This document shows, in pieces, positions 44,037 through 56,645 of a stretch of DNA of 64,000 nucleotides. Position 1 is the first letter of the stretch. Every line of letters begins with the position of its first letter. The DNA is taken from contig OX578139.1 of the NCBI GenBank assembly GCA_951213105.1, positions 73,230,684 through 73,294,683 of the forward strand, written 5' to 3'. The translations under genes and the position numbers were made by a program. The notes below the pieces were generated by a model that saw only the letters and a list, made by a program, of their open reading frames with translations, did not search any database and had not been told where the DNA came from. The DNA comes from Amaurobius ferox (taxonomy: Eukaryota; Arthropoda; Arachnida; Araneae; Amaurobiidae).

Positions 44037-44826
44037 ACTTTCTCTGCAATACATGGTAATGTATAGGGAAAGTATTGGAATCATGTCAAAAATCGCAACT
44101 CAAGTTTTCGATGGATCTACACATTTCAAGACCTCTAGAATACGAAAAAACCATTTTTAGAGTGACGTCTGCGTGTGTGTGTGTGTGTCTGTCTGAGTGT
44201 CTGTGTGTCTGCTTGTCTGTGTCTGTCTGTCTGTCTGTGCAGATTTTGTATCCACTCTAACTAAAAACTAATCGACCGAATTTCATAAAATTTGGTAGGT
44301 AAGTCACTTGTGGGCGAGTCTGGAGCTGATTAGTTTTGGATACGATTCGGGATAAAAGAACCTGCCCTTTTTTGCGAAATGGCCCGTAAAAGCTTGTGTC
44401 CACTCTAGCTGTAAAACTAATGAACTGAATTTCACAAAATTTGGTAGATAAGTCATTTGTGGATCACCCTGGTGCTGATTAGATTTTGGTATGATTCGGA
44501 AAAAAATAACCTGCCTTTTTTTCCAAATGGTCCTAAAAAATCGACAGAATCTAAAATAAAAAACTACGTATGCTGAACTATATTCATTAAATTCTTGTTT
44601 TATATGTAATTTTTAACTAAGAAAAGAATAAGACGAACCCCATTACACTACGACCAGCCGTTCTTGAGATATTTCGTTTTTTCTTTTTTTCTCTACTCCA
44701 CCTTTGAAAATGAGTCCAGTTACCAAATGAAAGCAAAAATTCAATTAATAGTGCATTAAATTTAATTAAAATAAAGAGAATGTGGATATAAGTCTGCAGG
44801 GAAAGTCATATGCTGCCCACATCAGA
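44037..44826 (-). mobile_element. Family A repeat, copy A8
   Basis: Hairpin ACTTTCTCTGCAATACATGG with TAATGTATAGGGAAAGT; 5' end at CCCACATCAGA; arms TGCAGGGAAAGT against ACTTTCTCTGCA (one change). Microsatellite at 44168-44239. Inserted after a T run. Confidence 0.85.
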
Positions 44827-45283
44827 TTTTTCGTACTCAGTTCGCTTACATCCAATATGCATACTCAGTAATAATTGTTTAGCTTGATACTCTTGTCATT
44901 TAGACTGGTTAGCTCATTTGATGATAGCTCATATCATTTCTGTAAAATTGCCTTTTCTAAATAAACTAATACTTGATTGTAATAATACATAGAAAACTAT
45001 TCGAAACATTAAATGTAAGAAAGAAATTTTGTAATGACATTTGAATGTCATGTTCAATCTGCCGGATAGTATTAGTGTTTTGATATTTCTAGTAACATTC
45101 GTGTCAAGAACAATGTCACAAAAATTTAATAAAAAAGGATTGTAATATCTTACATAATAAAATAATCTGCCTGTGTATGTGTGTGTCTTCTGCAGGGCGC
45201 CGCAGAATCTTTTTACAGCGATGAAGTTCTGGGTAGAAGTAGCTGGGACGACAGACAACATACCCCTTGGAGGTTATTTTTTC
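44827..45283. other. Spacer between family A copies, no gene seen
   Basis: AT-rich. No known element recognised. Confidence 0.4.
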
Positions 45284-46073
45284 ACGTTCTCTGAAATATA
45301 TGGTAATGTATAGGGAAAGTGTTGGAATCATGTCGAAAATTCCAACTCGAGTTTTCGACGGATCTACACGTTTCGAGACCTCTAGAATACGAAAAAATAA
45401 TTTTTAGCGTGACGTCTGTGTGTGTGTCTGTGTGTCTGTGTGTCTGTCTGTCTGTGTGGCTGTCTGTCTCTGTGACTGTCTGTGCAAATTTTGTATCCAT
45501 TCTAACTAAAAAACTAATTGACCGAATTTCATAACATTTTGTAGGTAAGTCACTTGTGGGCAAATCTGGTGCTGATTAGTTTTGGGTACGATTCGGGATA
45601 AAAAAAACCCGCCTTTTTTTGCAAAATGGCCCGCAAAAGACTGTATCCACTCTAGCTGAAAATCTAATGGAACGAATTTCACAAAACTCTGTAGATAAGT
45701 CACTTGTGAGTCACTTTGGTGCTGTTTAGATTTTGATCCAATTCGAAAAAAATAACCTGCCTTTTTTTGCAAAATGGACCGCAAAAATCGTTAAAATCTA
45801 AAATAAGGAACTACGTATGCTCAAATATATCCATTAAATGCCTGTTTAATGCGTAATTTTTAACGAAGAAAGGAATAAGACCAACTCCATTACACTAGGA
45901 CTAGCAGTTCTCGAGACATTTTAGTTTTTCTTATTTTCTCTACGCCACCTTTGAAAATAAGTTCAGTTATCAAATGAGAACAGAAATTGAAATAAAAGTG
46001 AATTAAATTTAATTAAAGTAAAGAGAACGTGGATATAAGTCTGCAGGGAAAGTCATGTGCTGCCCACATCAGA
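45284..46073 (-). mobile_element. Family A repeat, copy A9
   Basis: Left hairpin slightly diverged (ACGTTCTCTGAAATATATGG). Full internal plan. It ends CTGCAGGGAAAGTCATGTGC then TGCCCACATCAGA and is followed directly by A10, so this is another head-to-tail pair. Confidence 0.85.
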
Positions 46074-46078
46074 TTTTT

Positions 46079-46953
46079 ACTTTCCGTGCAATACATGGTA
46101 ATGTGCAGTGAAAATATTGAAATCGTACCGAAAATCGCATCTCGAGGTTTCGACGGATCTACAAATTTTGGGACTTCTAGATTACGAATAAACTATTTTT
46201 AGCGTGACGTCTGTGTGTGCCTGAATGTGTGCCTGTGTGTGTATCTGTGAGTGTCTGTGTGTATGTCTGTGTGTCTGTCTGTCTGTGCAATGTATGTATC
46301 CACGTGAACTCAAAAACTAGTAGACCAAATTTTATAAAAATTTATAGGTAAGTCACGTGTGTGTGACCCTGGTGTTGAATAGATTATGGTTCGATTCGAG
46401 ATAAAAGAACCCATATTTTTTTTTCGAAAATGTCTGCAAAAATCTCATGTATCCACTCTATCTAAAAAAATAATTGACCAAAATTCATAAAAATTTGGTA
46501 GATGAGTCATTTATTGGTTATCCTAATTTGTATTAGATTTTGGTACGATTCAGAAAAGAACCTGATTTTTTTACGAAATGGCCCGCAAAAAACGTCAAAA
46601 TCTAAAATAAAAGACGACGTATGCTCAAATGCACCAATTAAATGTTTGTTTCATAAATAATTGTTGAGGATGAAAGGAATAAAACCAACCCCATTACTCT
46701 AGGACTAGCCGTTTTCGAGATATTGTAGTTTTTCTGCATTATTGCTACGCCGGTTTTGAAAATATGTCCAGTTACCAAATGAAAACGAAAGCTGAATTAA
46801 AAGTGTAAATTCAGTGAAATTCCAATTGATTTGATTGATTCCAATTGATGACTGTTATTTAGTGCAATTAAACTCAATTTAATGTAATTATCAATGAAAT
46901 AAAGAGAAAATGAATTTGGGTATGCAACGAAAGCCATGTACTGCTCACATCAG
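46079..46953 (-). mobile_element. Family A repeat, copy A10 (diverged)
   Basis: It starts ACTTTCCGTGCAATACATGG and ends TGCTCACATCAGA. Hairpin partner GTGCAGTGAAAAT is degraded. The direct duplication GAAATTCCAATTGATTTGATTGATTCC (46816) adds length. It is more diverged from A9 than A5-A7 are from one another, so it may be an older or different subfamily. Confidence 0.75.
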
Positions 46954-48539
46954 ATATTTTTATTCGAACTAGTTAATAAGCTTTGAACATTTGAAACCGA
47001 AAATCGGACGAATTATTGCCATTTTTAATATATTTATCTACCAGATGATTTTGTTTGAATGGGAGCATTTTCTTTTGCATTTGCAGCTGCAAAAGAAAGC
47101 ACATGGTTTAAAATGCAAAATTCTATCTTTGCGATTTTAGAAGATATACGTCCGACATCTGGTTTAGACAACTGCATAATAGTTGTCGTGAGAGTAACTG
47201 GGGTTTGAAATAGAAAATTCTAACTTTTATATTCTAAAATATTCCGTTCTAATTTTCACTTTCTCAAACGCGATATTGCGAATGTATTGTTTTCACGAAA
47301 ATTTTCGATTTCAAGATTTTGATGCCAATATATATTGTAAGACCTCCTGAACGCGTTTTGACTATTTTTAGAGTGATATTCGTTTGTCTGTCTGTCTGTC
47401 TGTAGGCTGTGGTCAATTTTTTTTGTACACGGTATCAGCCGCGAGTATTAATCGATTATCATAAAACTTTATATCCAGCTTTGTTATAAAAAACTTAACA
47501 AGATAGAATTTTTTTTAAATTCGAACGACAATTTCGAAATATATTCGAATTTTTTTATCTTTCTAGCATAACAAAATCAGACAAAATTTGGAGCAATCAT
47601 GCCTGAAAGGGTTTAGTTATACATCACTGATCACGAGACTTAATAGTTTAAATTATTGTTGTGAAAAATAGCGGCGATACAATTTTTTTATTCGTGACGT
47701 CATTAGTTCCCCCCACTTGGGGGTAAGTTACACCCCCCCCGAGAGTTATGGTATCAATCAAACAATGTCAAGTATGGTATCAATCAATGTCAATTATGGT
47801 ATCAATCAAATAACTTTTCGAGCTCTTTAAACAGATAGATAACACGCTATAATCGTAATAATTTGGACCACAATACCAATTTTTCACATTTTCCTTGTAA
47901 ACTTTGAAGAAAAAATGAATTCTGGTATAAGAAAGTTCAGTTGAGCCGCACTTCAGTTAATTTTATTTATTTTTTATGATGATGAGTCGACCGAACCGGC
48001 AGTAAAGATAACATATTCTAAAAAATTACAAAAAAAAAGTGAACAGAAAATTGTTTTGGAAGCAAAGAAAGGAGTCAACAAATACTTCGGAGAAGCAAAA
48101 GGATGAAAATTTATCAAAATAAGAAGAAGTAATCAGACTGAATCGAAACATTAAACCAGAGATTTCCAAGCAGAAGAAAAGAAGCGACAATTATCATTAA
48201 TAAGGGATTTTGTCTGAGAAATATTCGAGAAACTTTAAAAAAAAGCGTAATTCATAAAGGGAATTAAGAGTAAAAAGAAAATTGCTTCCGAAAGATTAAA
48301 AACATGATTAGAGTTCTAAGAATGCCTATATTTCTTGCTTTCGGAAGCTGTCGGCAATATTAATTTTATGCTGCATGCTGTTTTTCTCCCTGTTTATTAT
48401 TTTAGCAGCAGTTTTATTATTTTAAGCGACTTTACTGCACAAACCCAAAAGACATACTTGCGCTAACGCAAAAAGTCCATATCAAAATTGAAATACTTTG
48501 TACGGTTATCACAATCTGTGAGAAAGTAGTGAAAGTCGC
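46954..48539. other. AT-rich region with a decayed family A-like end
   Basis: At 47325-47480 words such as TATTTTTAGAGTGATATTCG, TGTCTGTCTGTCTGTCTG and ATCGATTATCATAAAACTTT follow the order of a family A 3' part in very diverged form. The rest shows no gene. TATGGTATCAATCAA occurs three times at 47748-47817. Confidence 0.5.
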
Positions 48540-49860
48540 ATGCGGACCACGTCGGATTGATTTGGTTTACCTGAAGATAACCTAGTCAGAAAAAACGTTT
48601 TCCAGCTATTAATTTCTATCAAAAAGGTTCCAGGAATTCCAGAAGAAAATAGAGAGCAATTCGAAAGAATAAAACTACATTTACGAACAATATTTTCAGA
48701 TTAAAACTTTTTCGACTAGAAAATGGAATTTAAAATGGAGTACCCTGCATTATCGACTAATTTCCTTTTCACATTAGATAAAGACAGCGTTTTAACCTAC
48801 TTCTTAGGCATTTAGAGCTTTCGTTCTTAGGCATTTAGTTCTTAGCCATTTTGCGTTTGAGATGCATTTTGAAAGCAGTTAAAGTCATGTTCGGCCCACA
48901 TCAGATTGTATTGGCTGAATAAATACCCTTAGATAACCTGGTAAGACAAAATATTTTCCAGGTAGAAATTTATATAGAAAAAATTCCCGGAATTCTAGAA
49001 AAAAAATAGAAAACAACTTGAAAGATTAAATCTACATTAACCTACACCCGTAAATCTGCATTTACGAACAATATGTTCAGATTAAAACTTTTTCGACGAT
49101 ATAAATACCCGTAAATCTACATTTACGGACAATATGTTCTGATTAAAACTTTTTCGACTAGAAAATGGAATTTAAAATCGAGTACCTTGCATTATCGGCT
49201 AATTTCATTTTCTCATTAGATAAAGACAGCATTTTAACCTAGTTCTTAGGCATTTAGAGATTTCGTTCTTAGACATTTAGTTCTTAGGCATTTTGCGTTT
49301 GAGATGCATTTTGAAAGTAATTAAAGTTATGTTTGGCCTCATCAGATTGTTTTGGCTGATTAAATATCCGTAAATAACCCAGTCAGACAAAATATTTTTC
49401 AGCTAAAAATATCTATTGAAACGATTCATGGAATTCAAGAGAAAAGAGAAAACAATTCAAAAGATTAAATATAAATTTACGAACAATATCTTTAGATTAA
49501 AACTTTTTCAACTAGAAAATGGAATTTAAAAGCATTATCGACTAATTTCTATTTCAAATTAGATAAAGGCGGCATTTTAACCTAGTTCGTGTATGCATTT
49601 AAAGGTTTTTGCATTTCAGATGTATCTTGAAAGTAGTGAACGTCATGTTCGGCCCACATCAGATGGTTTTGGCTGAATAAATACCCGTAGATAACCTAGT
49701 CATATAACATTTTTTCCAGCAAGAAATTTCTATCGAAAATATTCACGGAATTCGGGAAAACAGAGAAAATAATTCAAAAGATTAAATCTAAATTTGTGAA
49801 AAATATTTTCAGATAAAATCTTTTAGTGTTTTTGCATTTGATATGCATTTTAAAATAACA
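48540..49860 (-). repeat. Tandem array, about four units of 320-440 bp (family D)
   Basis: Each unit ends with GTTCGGCCCACATCAGATTG or a variant (48540, 48893, 49333 and 49650), close to the family A/B terminus GTGCTGCCCACATCAGATTT. Other shared words: ATTTACGAACAATATTTTCA, TTTTTCGACTAGAAAATGGA, CATTATCGACTAATTTCC and AGATGCATTTTGAAAG. There is no microsatellite and no terminal hairpin of the A/B type. Probably a distant relative of families A and B turned into a satellite. Confidence 0.75.
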
Positions 49861-50237
49861 CTTTTTTTTCGTTGTTCTCATATTACTATGATAATCATTT
49901 AATAGTTATTTATTTTCATAATTTTGAATATTCAAAATGATTTGTTTTGGTTATGATGGATAATTTATTTCTGGGTGAAATATGAGAAAAAAAATATATA
50001 ATTTTGCTGACGCAATATTATGATCTATTTACATGAATGTAACAGTCTATTAGCGTTTTTTAATGTTACAAAAATGATAATTTTTCTAAATTTGGAGAAG
50101 GAAAATACAGAATTTTGTACAATAAATACAATAATTTTAAATCATATTTTTCAAAAATGATTTTCTAATAAATTATAGTATGAAATATTATTCTTAAACA
50201 AGGTTATATTCTTGCTCCACCCATTCATAGGAATATT
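49861..50237. other. AT-rich DNA, no gene seen
   Basis: Very AT-rich. No repeats shared with the window. Confidence 0.5.
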
Positions 50238-51005
50238 GTGGTTTTGCATTTCGTAAATTGCGAACTTAGTTTCCTTAATGTAGAGTGGGTCTTAATTGTT
50301 ACCAGCAGTAGTTTATTCAAATCAGTAATCACTTCGTTTATCTGGGAAACGTCTGATATTAAACTGAAGCCTACATTTTACTCGATAACGTCTCAAATAA
50401 CCTTTTGGGAGACGTGCCTATTGCACCACTACCAAGTTTCGTCAGTGAACGAATGCAATGACTTCACCTATTCCAGTACTTAATTGTCACCAGCGGTAGT
50501 ATATTCAAATCAGAATTCACTTCATTTATCTGGGAAACGCCTGATACGAAACTGGAGCCTACATGTTACTCGAAAACGTCTCATATAACCTTTTGGGGAC
50601 GTGTATATTGCACCACTAGCAAGCTTCGTCAGTGAACGAATGCAATGATTTCACGTCTTCCAGTTCTTAATTGTCACCAGCGGTAGTATATTCAAATCAG
50701 TATTCGTTTCGTTCATCTGGGAAACGCTTGATACGAAACTGGAGCCTACATGTTACTCGAAAACGTCCCATATAACATTTTGGGGACGTGCCTATCACAC
50801 CACTAGCAAGTTTCATCAGTGAACGAATGCAATGATTTCACTTCTTCCAGTACTTAATTTTCACTAGCGGTAGTATATTTAAATCAGTATTCGCTTCGTT
50901 TATCTGGGAAATGCCTGATACGAAACTGGAAATGCATGTTACTCGAAAACGTCCCAAATCACCTTTTGGGGATGTGCCTATCAAACCACTAGCAAATTTC
51001 GTCAG
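50238..51005 (+). repeat. Tandem array, four copies of a ~187-bp unit
   Basis: TTATCTGGGAAACG occurs near 50338, 50525, 50714 and 50899 (with changes), together with AGCCTACATGTTACTCGAAA, TTTTGGGGACGTG, CACCACTAGCAAGTTTCGTC and GAACGAATGCAATGA. An 81-codon frame in the first unit is not conserved in the others. Confidence 0.9.
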
Positions 51006-51361
51006 TCAATGACAATGAAAGTAAAATCAGAGAGCCATGGATCCACATTTTTAAAATTCTCAATTAAGAATATTATCACATAGTACTGTCCAATCCTAAT
51101 GCATATAAATGCATTTTGTATATGTAATTCCATTGTGAAATAAATATCTTAAAAGTAACAGCGATTGTTACTACATTTTTTGAGCTAACACCCGGAATTT
51201 GTTTTACGAAAATATTTATAATGTATTTAATTATATTTTATACCATTTATGTCCATAGCATTGTTCAAACTATCATCACTGCCATTGTTCGAGGAAATAT
51301 TAGTATTCTGTATAGAAAATAATACTTTGGAAATTTTAAATATCACATAATGCGTATTTTT
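51006..51361. other. AT-rich spacer, no gene seen
   Basis: Nothing recognised between the 187-bp array and family B copy B5. Confidence 0.4.
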
Positions 51362-51486
51362 ACCTTCCTTATATACATAATGTATAAGGAAAGTATTGTG
51401 ATGGGGTCGAATATTCGAATTCGAGTTTTCGACGGGAGAGCACGTTCCAAGCATCCCTGATCACGAATCAAACATTTTTGAGGATA

Positions 51487-51522
<36 letters not shown>

Positions 51523-52300
51523 TGTGTGTGTGTGTGTGTGTGTGTGGGCCAGTGAGTCTGTGGAGACGATATCTCACGAACGAATGGAGCGATTCGAATG
51601 AAATTTGTTACAAAAATCACAATCCATGAATACAGGAAGCTTATTCTTTTCAAACGCAATCGAATGTTCAGAACCCCCCTAAATTGAGTGAACTTTTGAA
51701 AAAATCGTCAAAAAATCAAAACTTTTAATATAGTTTCAAAGAGAGACATTCCTTATATAATTTTCCCTTAGAAAACGATTGACATAAATTTTAGAACGCT
51801 AGATATTGCACATTTTTCAAATAAATTTATCAAAAAATCTCATAAATTAAAAAAAAGTATATTAACTGTTGAGAAACCTGTTCACTTTTTATATGCAATA
51901 TCATGCCATAAATTTGGTGGCATCATTTTCGTGAATCTACCTCGTTTCATTCATGAGGAAAGATACTTTGAGTAATACTTTTGTATTTGAACACCAATAG
52001 TCATTCATCTGCTATAAGAATAACTTATTTCTCCTTCCATAGCGCTTGGCGAGATTTTGACGACGAATTTGGCGGAATTTCGCCAACTTGGCGACTTTTT
52101 TAAATGTTGCCAAATTAACGAAAATCTCGCCAAATGGTTAAAATGACGGTAAATCAATGAAAATTACGACTAATTGACGAAAATTCAATATCTTGAAAAT
52201 AATATAAGTATCTACTATAAGAATGAGCTTCGTTTTTCGCTGCAAAAGTAGTAAATTTATTGTATTATATAAGGAAAGTCATATGCTGCCCACATCACAT
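51362..52300 (-). mobile_element. Family B repeat, copy B5
   Basis: Hairpin ACCTTCCTTATATACATAAT with TGTATAAGGAAAGTATTG; TG microsatellite at 51489-51546; inner arm TATATAAGGAAAGTC close to the 5' end at CCACATCACAT. The middle third with CGCCAACTTGGCGACTTTTT is intact. Confidence 0.8.
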
Positions 52301-53009
52301 TTTTTATAAAGTAAATTACAAGCTGTTTGCAGTCCAACTTATATACATATGCATCTACATTTAGTTTATTTTCTGTTAATTTAATAACAATAAACATATA
52401 CGTACATTCTTGATTTGTTGCATTGCATATGCAAACATACCGAGACTTTTTCAAAGATTTTTTTCAGACTGTTCATATTGAGACTGTTCATACCGAGACT
52501 GTTCATACCGAGACATCATTCCGAGACTGTTTCAAATGTTTTCACTTTGGCTACAATTTGTCACAACTAAAATTAATCTTATACGGGCAGCACATGGCTC
52601 TCTCTATATAATGTAATTACTTCACTTCTTCCAGTGAAAACTGATGATGCACTAGATCAATCGCATAATGTTTTTAAGATTTTGCTGTACATTAACATTT
52701 GGTAACTTAGTGGCACTTTTGCTACACTTGCATTTGGTAACTTTGACTGTACATTAATACTTTTCTGGAGGACAATGTAAAAATCATTTCGAAGTACTCA
52801 ATTTACTTATATTACCCGCAAATCTAATTTAACAACCAAGGATATTGCTAACATTCAATAATACGATATAGTCCACATATTAAATGCGTTACTCATAGAA
52901 AACTATTTTATTTTCATCAATTTTGGCAACATTGTCGTCAATTCAGAAATATTTCTAAAAGTCACCAAGTTGGCGATATTTCGCCATTTTTGTCGCCAAT
53001 TTGGATACT
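52301..53009. other. Mixed remnants, no gene
   Basis: A minisatellite of 17 bp (GAGACTGTTCATACC) at 52468-52528, and a family B-like fragment at about 52905-53000 (TCACCAAGTTGGCGATATTT). No open frame of interest. Confidence 0.5.
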
Positions 53010-53715
53010 GTCTATGCATTTGTGTGTGCATTTATCTATATGTATGCCTGTGTGTTTGTGTGTCTGTCTGTGCAATGTATGTATGCACTCTAGCTAAATA
53101 AAGTAACCAAATTTCACAAAATTTAGTAAATTGCAAGTTACTTTTGAGTGACCCTGGTGAAAATTTGATTTTGGTACGATTCGGAAAAAGTAACCTGCCT
53201 TTTTTGCGACATGGCCCGCAAAAATCGTTTTAACCACTCTATCAGACAAACTAATTGACCACATTTCACAAAATTTGGTAGATAAGTCACTTGTGAGATA
53301 CCCTGGTGCTGATTCGATTTTGGTACGATTCGAAAGAAAATAACCTGCATTTCTTTGTGAAATGGACTGCAAAACTCGCCAAAATCTAAAATAAAAGACT
53401 ACGTCTGTTTAAGTGTATCAATTAAATACCAGTTTTATACATATTATTTGGCAACGAAAAGAATAAGATCAATCCCATAATTCTAGGGCTAACTGTTCTT
53501 GAGATAATTCAGTTTTTCGCATGTTACCATATCGCTTTTGAAAATGTATCCAATCGCGAAATGAAATGGAAAGTTGAATGGAAACGGCGAATTCAGTGTA
53601 ATTTAAAATAATTTCCCAAGTCATTTTGTGCAATTAACCTCAATTTAAAGAACTGTAAAAGAAAATGAAAATGAATCATGTGTTTGTAGGGAAAGTCATG
53701 TGCTGTCCACATCAG
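53010..53715 (-). mobile_element. Family A repeat, copy A11 (3' hairpin missing)
   Basis: It starts abruptly in the microsatellite (TATGCCTGTGTGTTTGTGTG) and contains both internal blocks (CCTGGTGCTGATTCGATTTT, TAACCTGCATTTCTTTGTG). It ends at GTCATGTGCTGTCCACATC. The left 140 bp with the hairpin are replaced by a family B fragment. Confidence 0.75.
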
Positions 53716-53874
53716 CTTTATGGCGTTATTGTTGCCGAAGTATGATAGGGTCTGAAAACTTGCTATTTGAGTCTAGCTATTTTTTTTTTAAATTTTATGG
53801 AAAACAATACTTTCTTCATCGGTAATACGAGGAAATAGACGGAAATGGTACAAATATTTCGTATTGTTACGAAC

Positions 53875-54336
53875 ATATCTTCTAGAACCGTGGGTGTACA
53901 CTCAGGATACAAGAACGAGTCCAAGTTTCTGGATAACTTATGTTTATTCACAATCACAAAGTAAACAGCAAACAATATATACAATCCAAGAGCACTTATA
54001 TGTTCCACAAATTTCACTGAATACGCGATATTTTAAACATAATGTTGACAAAAGTAATTTCACAAAACAGCGGCTACATTTCTTAAATTTTAACAAAAAT
54101 CACAGTCCAATGTAGCTCGTGTCACGACAGTTCTTCAACTCGAACTCCAACAGAGGAAGTCTTTTTATACTCTCTTTATAGAAATTTCTGGAAATCTCTC
54201 CATCCTCTAGATTATTCGTTATTTCGTGAAGTTTCTGGAACATTCTGGAAATGTCGCAAAATTGGCGATAAATCGCCAAAATCTGGCAACCCTTTATCTA
54301 ACTGGGAAATTCTGAAAATCCTGGGTTCACGTCACA
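53875..54336 (-). mobile_element. Solo LTR with heat-shock-type promoter
   Basis: Read on the minus strand, it begins TGTGACGTGAACC and ends GTTCGTAACA. The ends TGTGACG and CGTAACA form a 7-bp inverted pair of TG...CA type. A TATA box (GTATAAAAAG) lies at 54170-54161. I could not find an equal target duplication on both sides, so the limits carry some doubt. No internal retrotransposon genes are nearby. Confidence 0.6.
54161..54250 (-). promoter_or_regulatory. Heat-shock element upstream of TATA box
   Basis: TTCTGGAACATTCTGGAA (54233-54250) consists of four alternating TTC/GAA half-sites with two-base gaps, the perfect binding pattern of heat-shock factor. The TATA box GTATAAAAAG is about 62 bp downstream on the minus strand, a normal distance for a heat-shock promoter. 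A weaker site, TTTCTGGAAATCTC, lies at 54185. Activity is inferred from pattern only. Confidence 0.6.
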
Positions 54337-54604
54337 TTGACCGCATTTACTGTGTTTTCTTAGCTTGGTTTTCGAGACAGACGAAAGAGGAGGAGGCAAT
54401 GAGAGAAGAATGTGATTTCGCAGCTGTATTATAATATAATTTTAACATAAGAATAAAACTGATAACTAAAATTACCACCATTAAGAATACATAATAAAAA
54501 TAATTCGCATTACTTTGCCAACTCACTGAAAGGATAAAATCAGAAATACCAGATAAGAAAAGAACGTTCATAAATAATATATAACCAGAAGTATTCCAGA
54601 TAAT
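54337..54604. other. AT-rich DNA, no gene seen
   Basis: A 74-codon minus frame with hydrophobic residues resembles nothing known. Confidence 0.4.
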
Positions 54605-54870
54605 TCTGTGAAACTATGTTTTATTTCGCTGTGTGATATTCAAATTGTCGATCCTTAATCAGTTTATGAGCCGTTCGTTTGGGAGCAAACGGCATTTTCT
54701 CCATTCCGCGGTTAATACACTTTTCTGGTGGTGTAGAATATATGGCAGATTTATGATTCCCATACACGCGAGGTAATAGCGCTATAAACAAAGTCAGACA
54801 ACTGGTGCATCGCATTTCAAATGAGTCTGATATTGTGAAATGGGAAGATTTAATTGTCATTAACATTTAA
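54605..54870 (-). repeat. Family E module (inverted copy)
   Basis: On the minus strand it reads through LFIALLPRVYGNHKSAIYST and CINRGMEKMPFAPKRTAHKL to a stop at 54621. It aligns with 12345-12555 and with each unit at 18720-20850. It is the most gene-like copy (82 codons open), so the family may descend from a real coding exon. I do not recognise the protein. Confidence 0.55.
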
Positions 54871-54967
54871 ACAGATTTTGTGGAAAGTGTACTTATTAGT
54901 TAAAGTACATTATTTATTTATAAATATTCATATTCTCATCTAGTTGATAGTTTTGTACTTTTTAACA

Positions 54968-55870
54968 AGTTTTTATGACTTTGTTCATTCTGTCTGTCTG
55001 TCTGGCCATTCGCATGGTCACTGCCATAAAATGACTTTATCAAAATGAAATTTTACTATTTTGTTGAGACGGTCAAGAGGACTTACGGGAATGAAAATTA
55101 ATAATATCAACCAATTAGTTCCGGATTTAACCAGGATTGGGAAAATGAAATACATTGAATCCTACGTCATCTAATTTTTCAAACATTTTTTAAGCGGAGT
55201 TAAAATTCACAACTTATTTCGAAAATTTTAAGAAATGTTCAAATTTTAAATGTGTACAAAAAAGTTTAGTAAAATAAGTTTAGTGTTTTAAATAAAAATT
55301 GAAATAATAATTGCATCAATATTATATGAAGAGATCACGTGACTCATTGCAAAATAAAATATGGCATGCACTCTTCCCCTGTGTAAAAATGGTGATGTTT
55401 GAAGATCTTTTACATCTATATTTAATGTTGCATTCATCATAAAGCCACTTTATTTTTCCATCTTATCTGTTTATCTATGTACATTCTATGCCAACCCAAT
55501 TATAATATTTTTGATTTTAAATAATCACTGAACTTTGATTATTGCTACAACGAAGCCTAATTTCTACAGCATGGAGAATGTAAACAAATCAAGAGATTGT
55601 AATATGAGTTGTATAAGAATTGCTGAATTTTTTTCACGCAAAATTATCTAGCTCCGGAGTCTGGAATAAGTGATATTAATAAAATATACATTGATTTTAC
55701 ATAAAGAAGCAGGTGATTTAAAGCATTGTCTTATGATGAAGTTTTAAGTTTCCAAGTATAATAAATTATTATAGTACTGAGATAATTTAAAACATATCAG
55801 TTGGAAATAAATCAGTTGGAATGTATTTCATAATCAATACTTTATGCATGTGTTATTTTTCTTGTTATTT
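54968..55870 (-). mobile_element. Family C repeat, copy C5
   Basis: Complement of the C2 order: GACTTTGTTCATTCTGTCTG at the left, ending near ATCAATACTTTATGCATG. At about 0.9 kb it is shorter than C2, with losses around 55300. Confidence 0.75.
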
Positions 55871-56645
55871 ATCTGAATACTCAGGTAACCATGCTGATTT
55901 GTCTTCTCCTAACTGTGATCAACTAACTGATTAAACTAACTGATCAAACTGATTAAACTAACTGGTTGATCAACTAACTGATTAAAAAATACCACCATTG
56001 TTTCTTGCCTAAATTCATTCATATTTTAATATATATTTAATCTGTCCTGATTTAAATTATGTTTGTTACTTCAATGAATCACTTTATTTTTCTCCATTGC
56101 GCAATAAAAAGTAAAGCAAATACAGAAAACAATTCTAATCGTCTATAATTTATTTGGTTAACCGCTTTTCAAGTCCAAAATTTGCAGGTACACCTTTCCC
56201 GCTACGACCACAGTCTAACATCATACCTATACCTCAACAGCAATAAACAAGTCAAATCGACAAATAACTACCGAAAGCAGATGTTTTGGACAAATGGTCG
56301 TGCGATTTGGCAGTCGCATTTGCGAAAGTTGGCAATTCCAAGATTCACAATAATTTGCTCGGTTATACTTATTTTTGTTTTTCTGCTCTTAATAGAAAAT
56401 ATATTTCTCTTTTCATCTGTTTTATTGCATGTGACACGTTCAAAACCATTCGCTTTAATGCGAGGTGAGGTCTTTATTTCCTGAACTAAGTTTCCTCATT
56501 TTACGTTTTAAATTATAAGATTTTTTGCAGTAATAAATTTATGAAAACTTTCTGATCTGGTAGAGAAAGTGGAAATCAATGAATTAGTCACCCGGATTGC
56601 GACCAGGAAGAGGTCGAAAAAGTTTCGACACAAGGTTAGATAGAA
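55871..56645. other. AT-rich DNA with a small minisatellite
   Basis: AACTAACTGATTAAACTAAC-type repeats lie at 55917-55985. An open frame at 56182-56484 has a possible membrane segment (FTIICSVILIFVFLLL) but no recognisable family, so I do not call it a gene. Confidence 0.45.
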
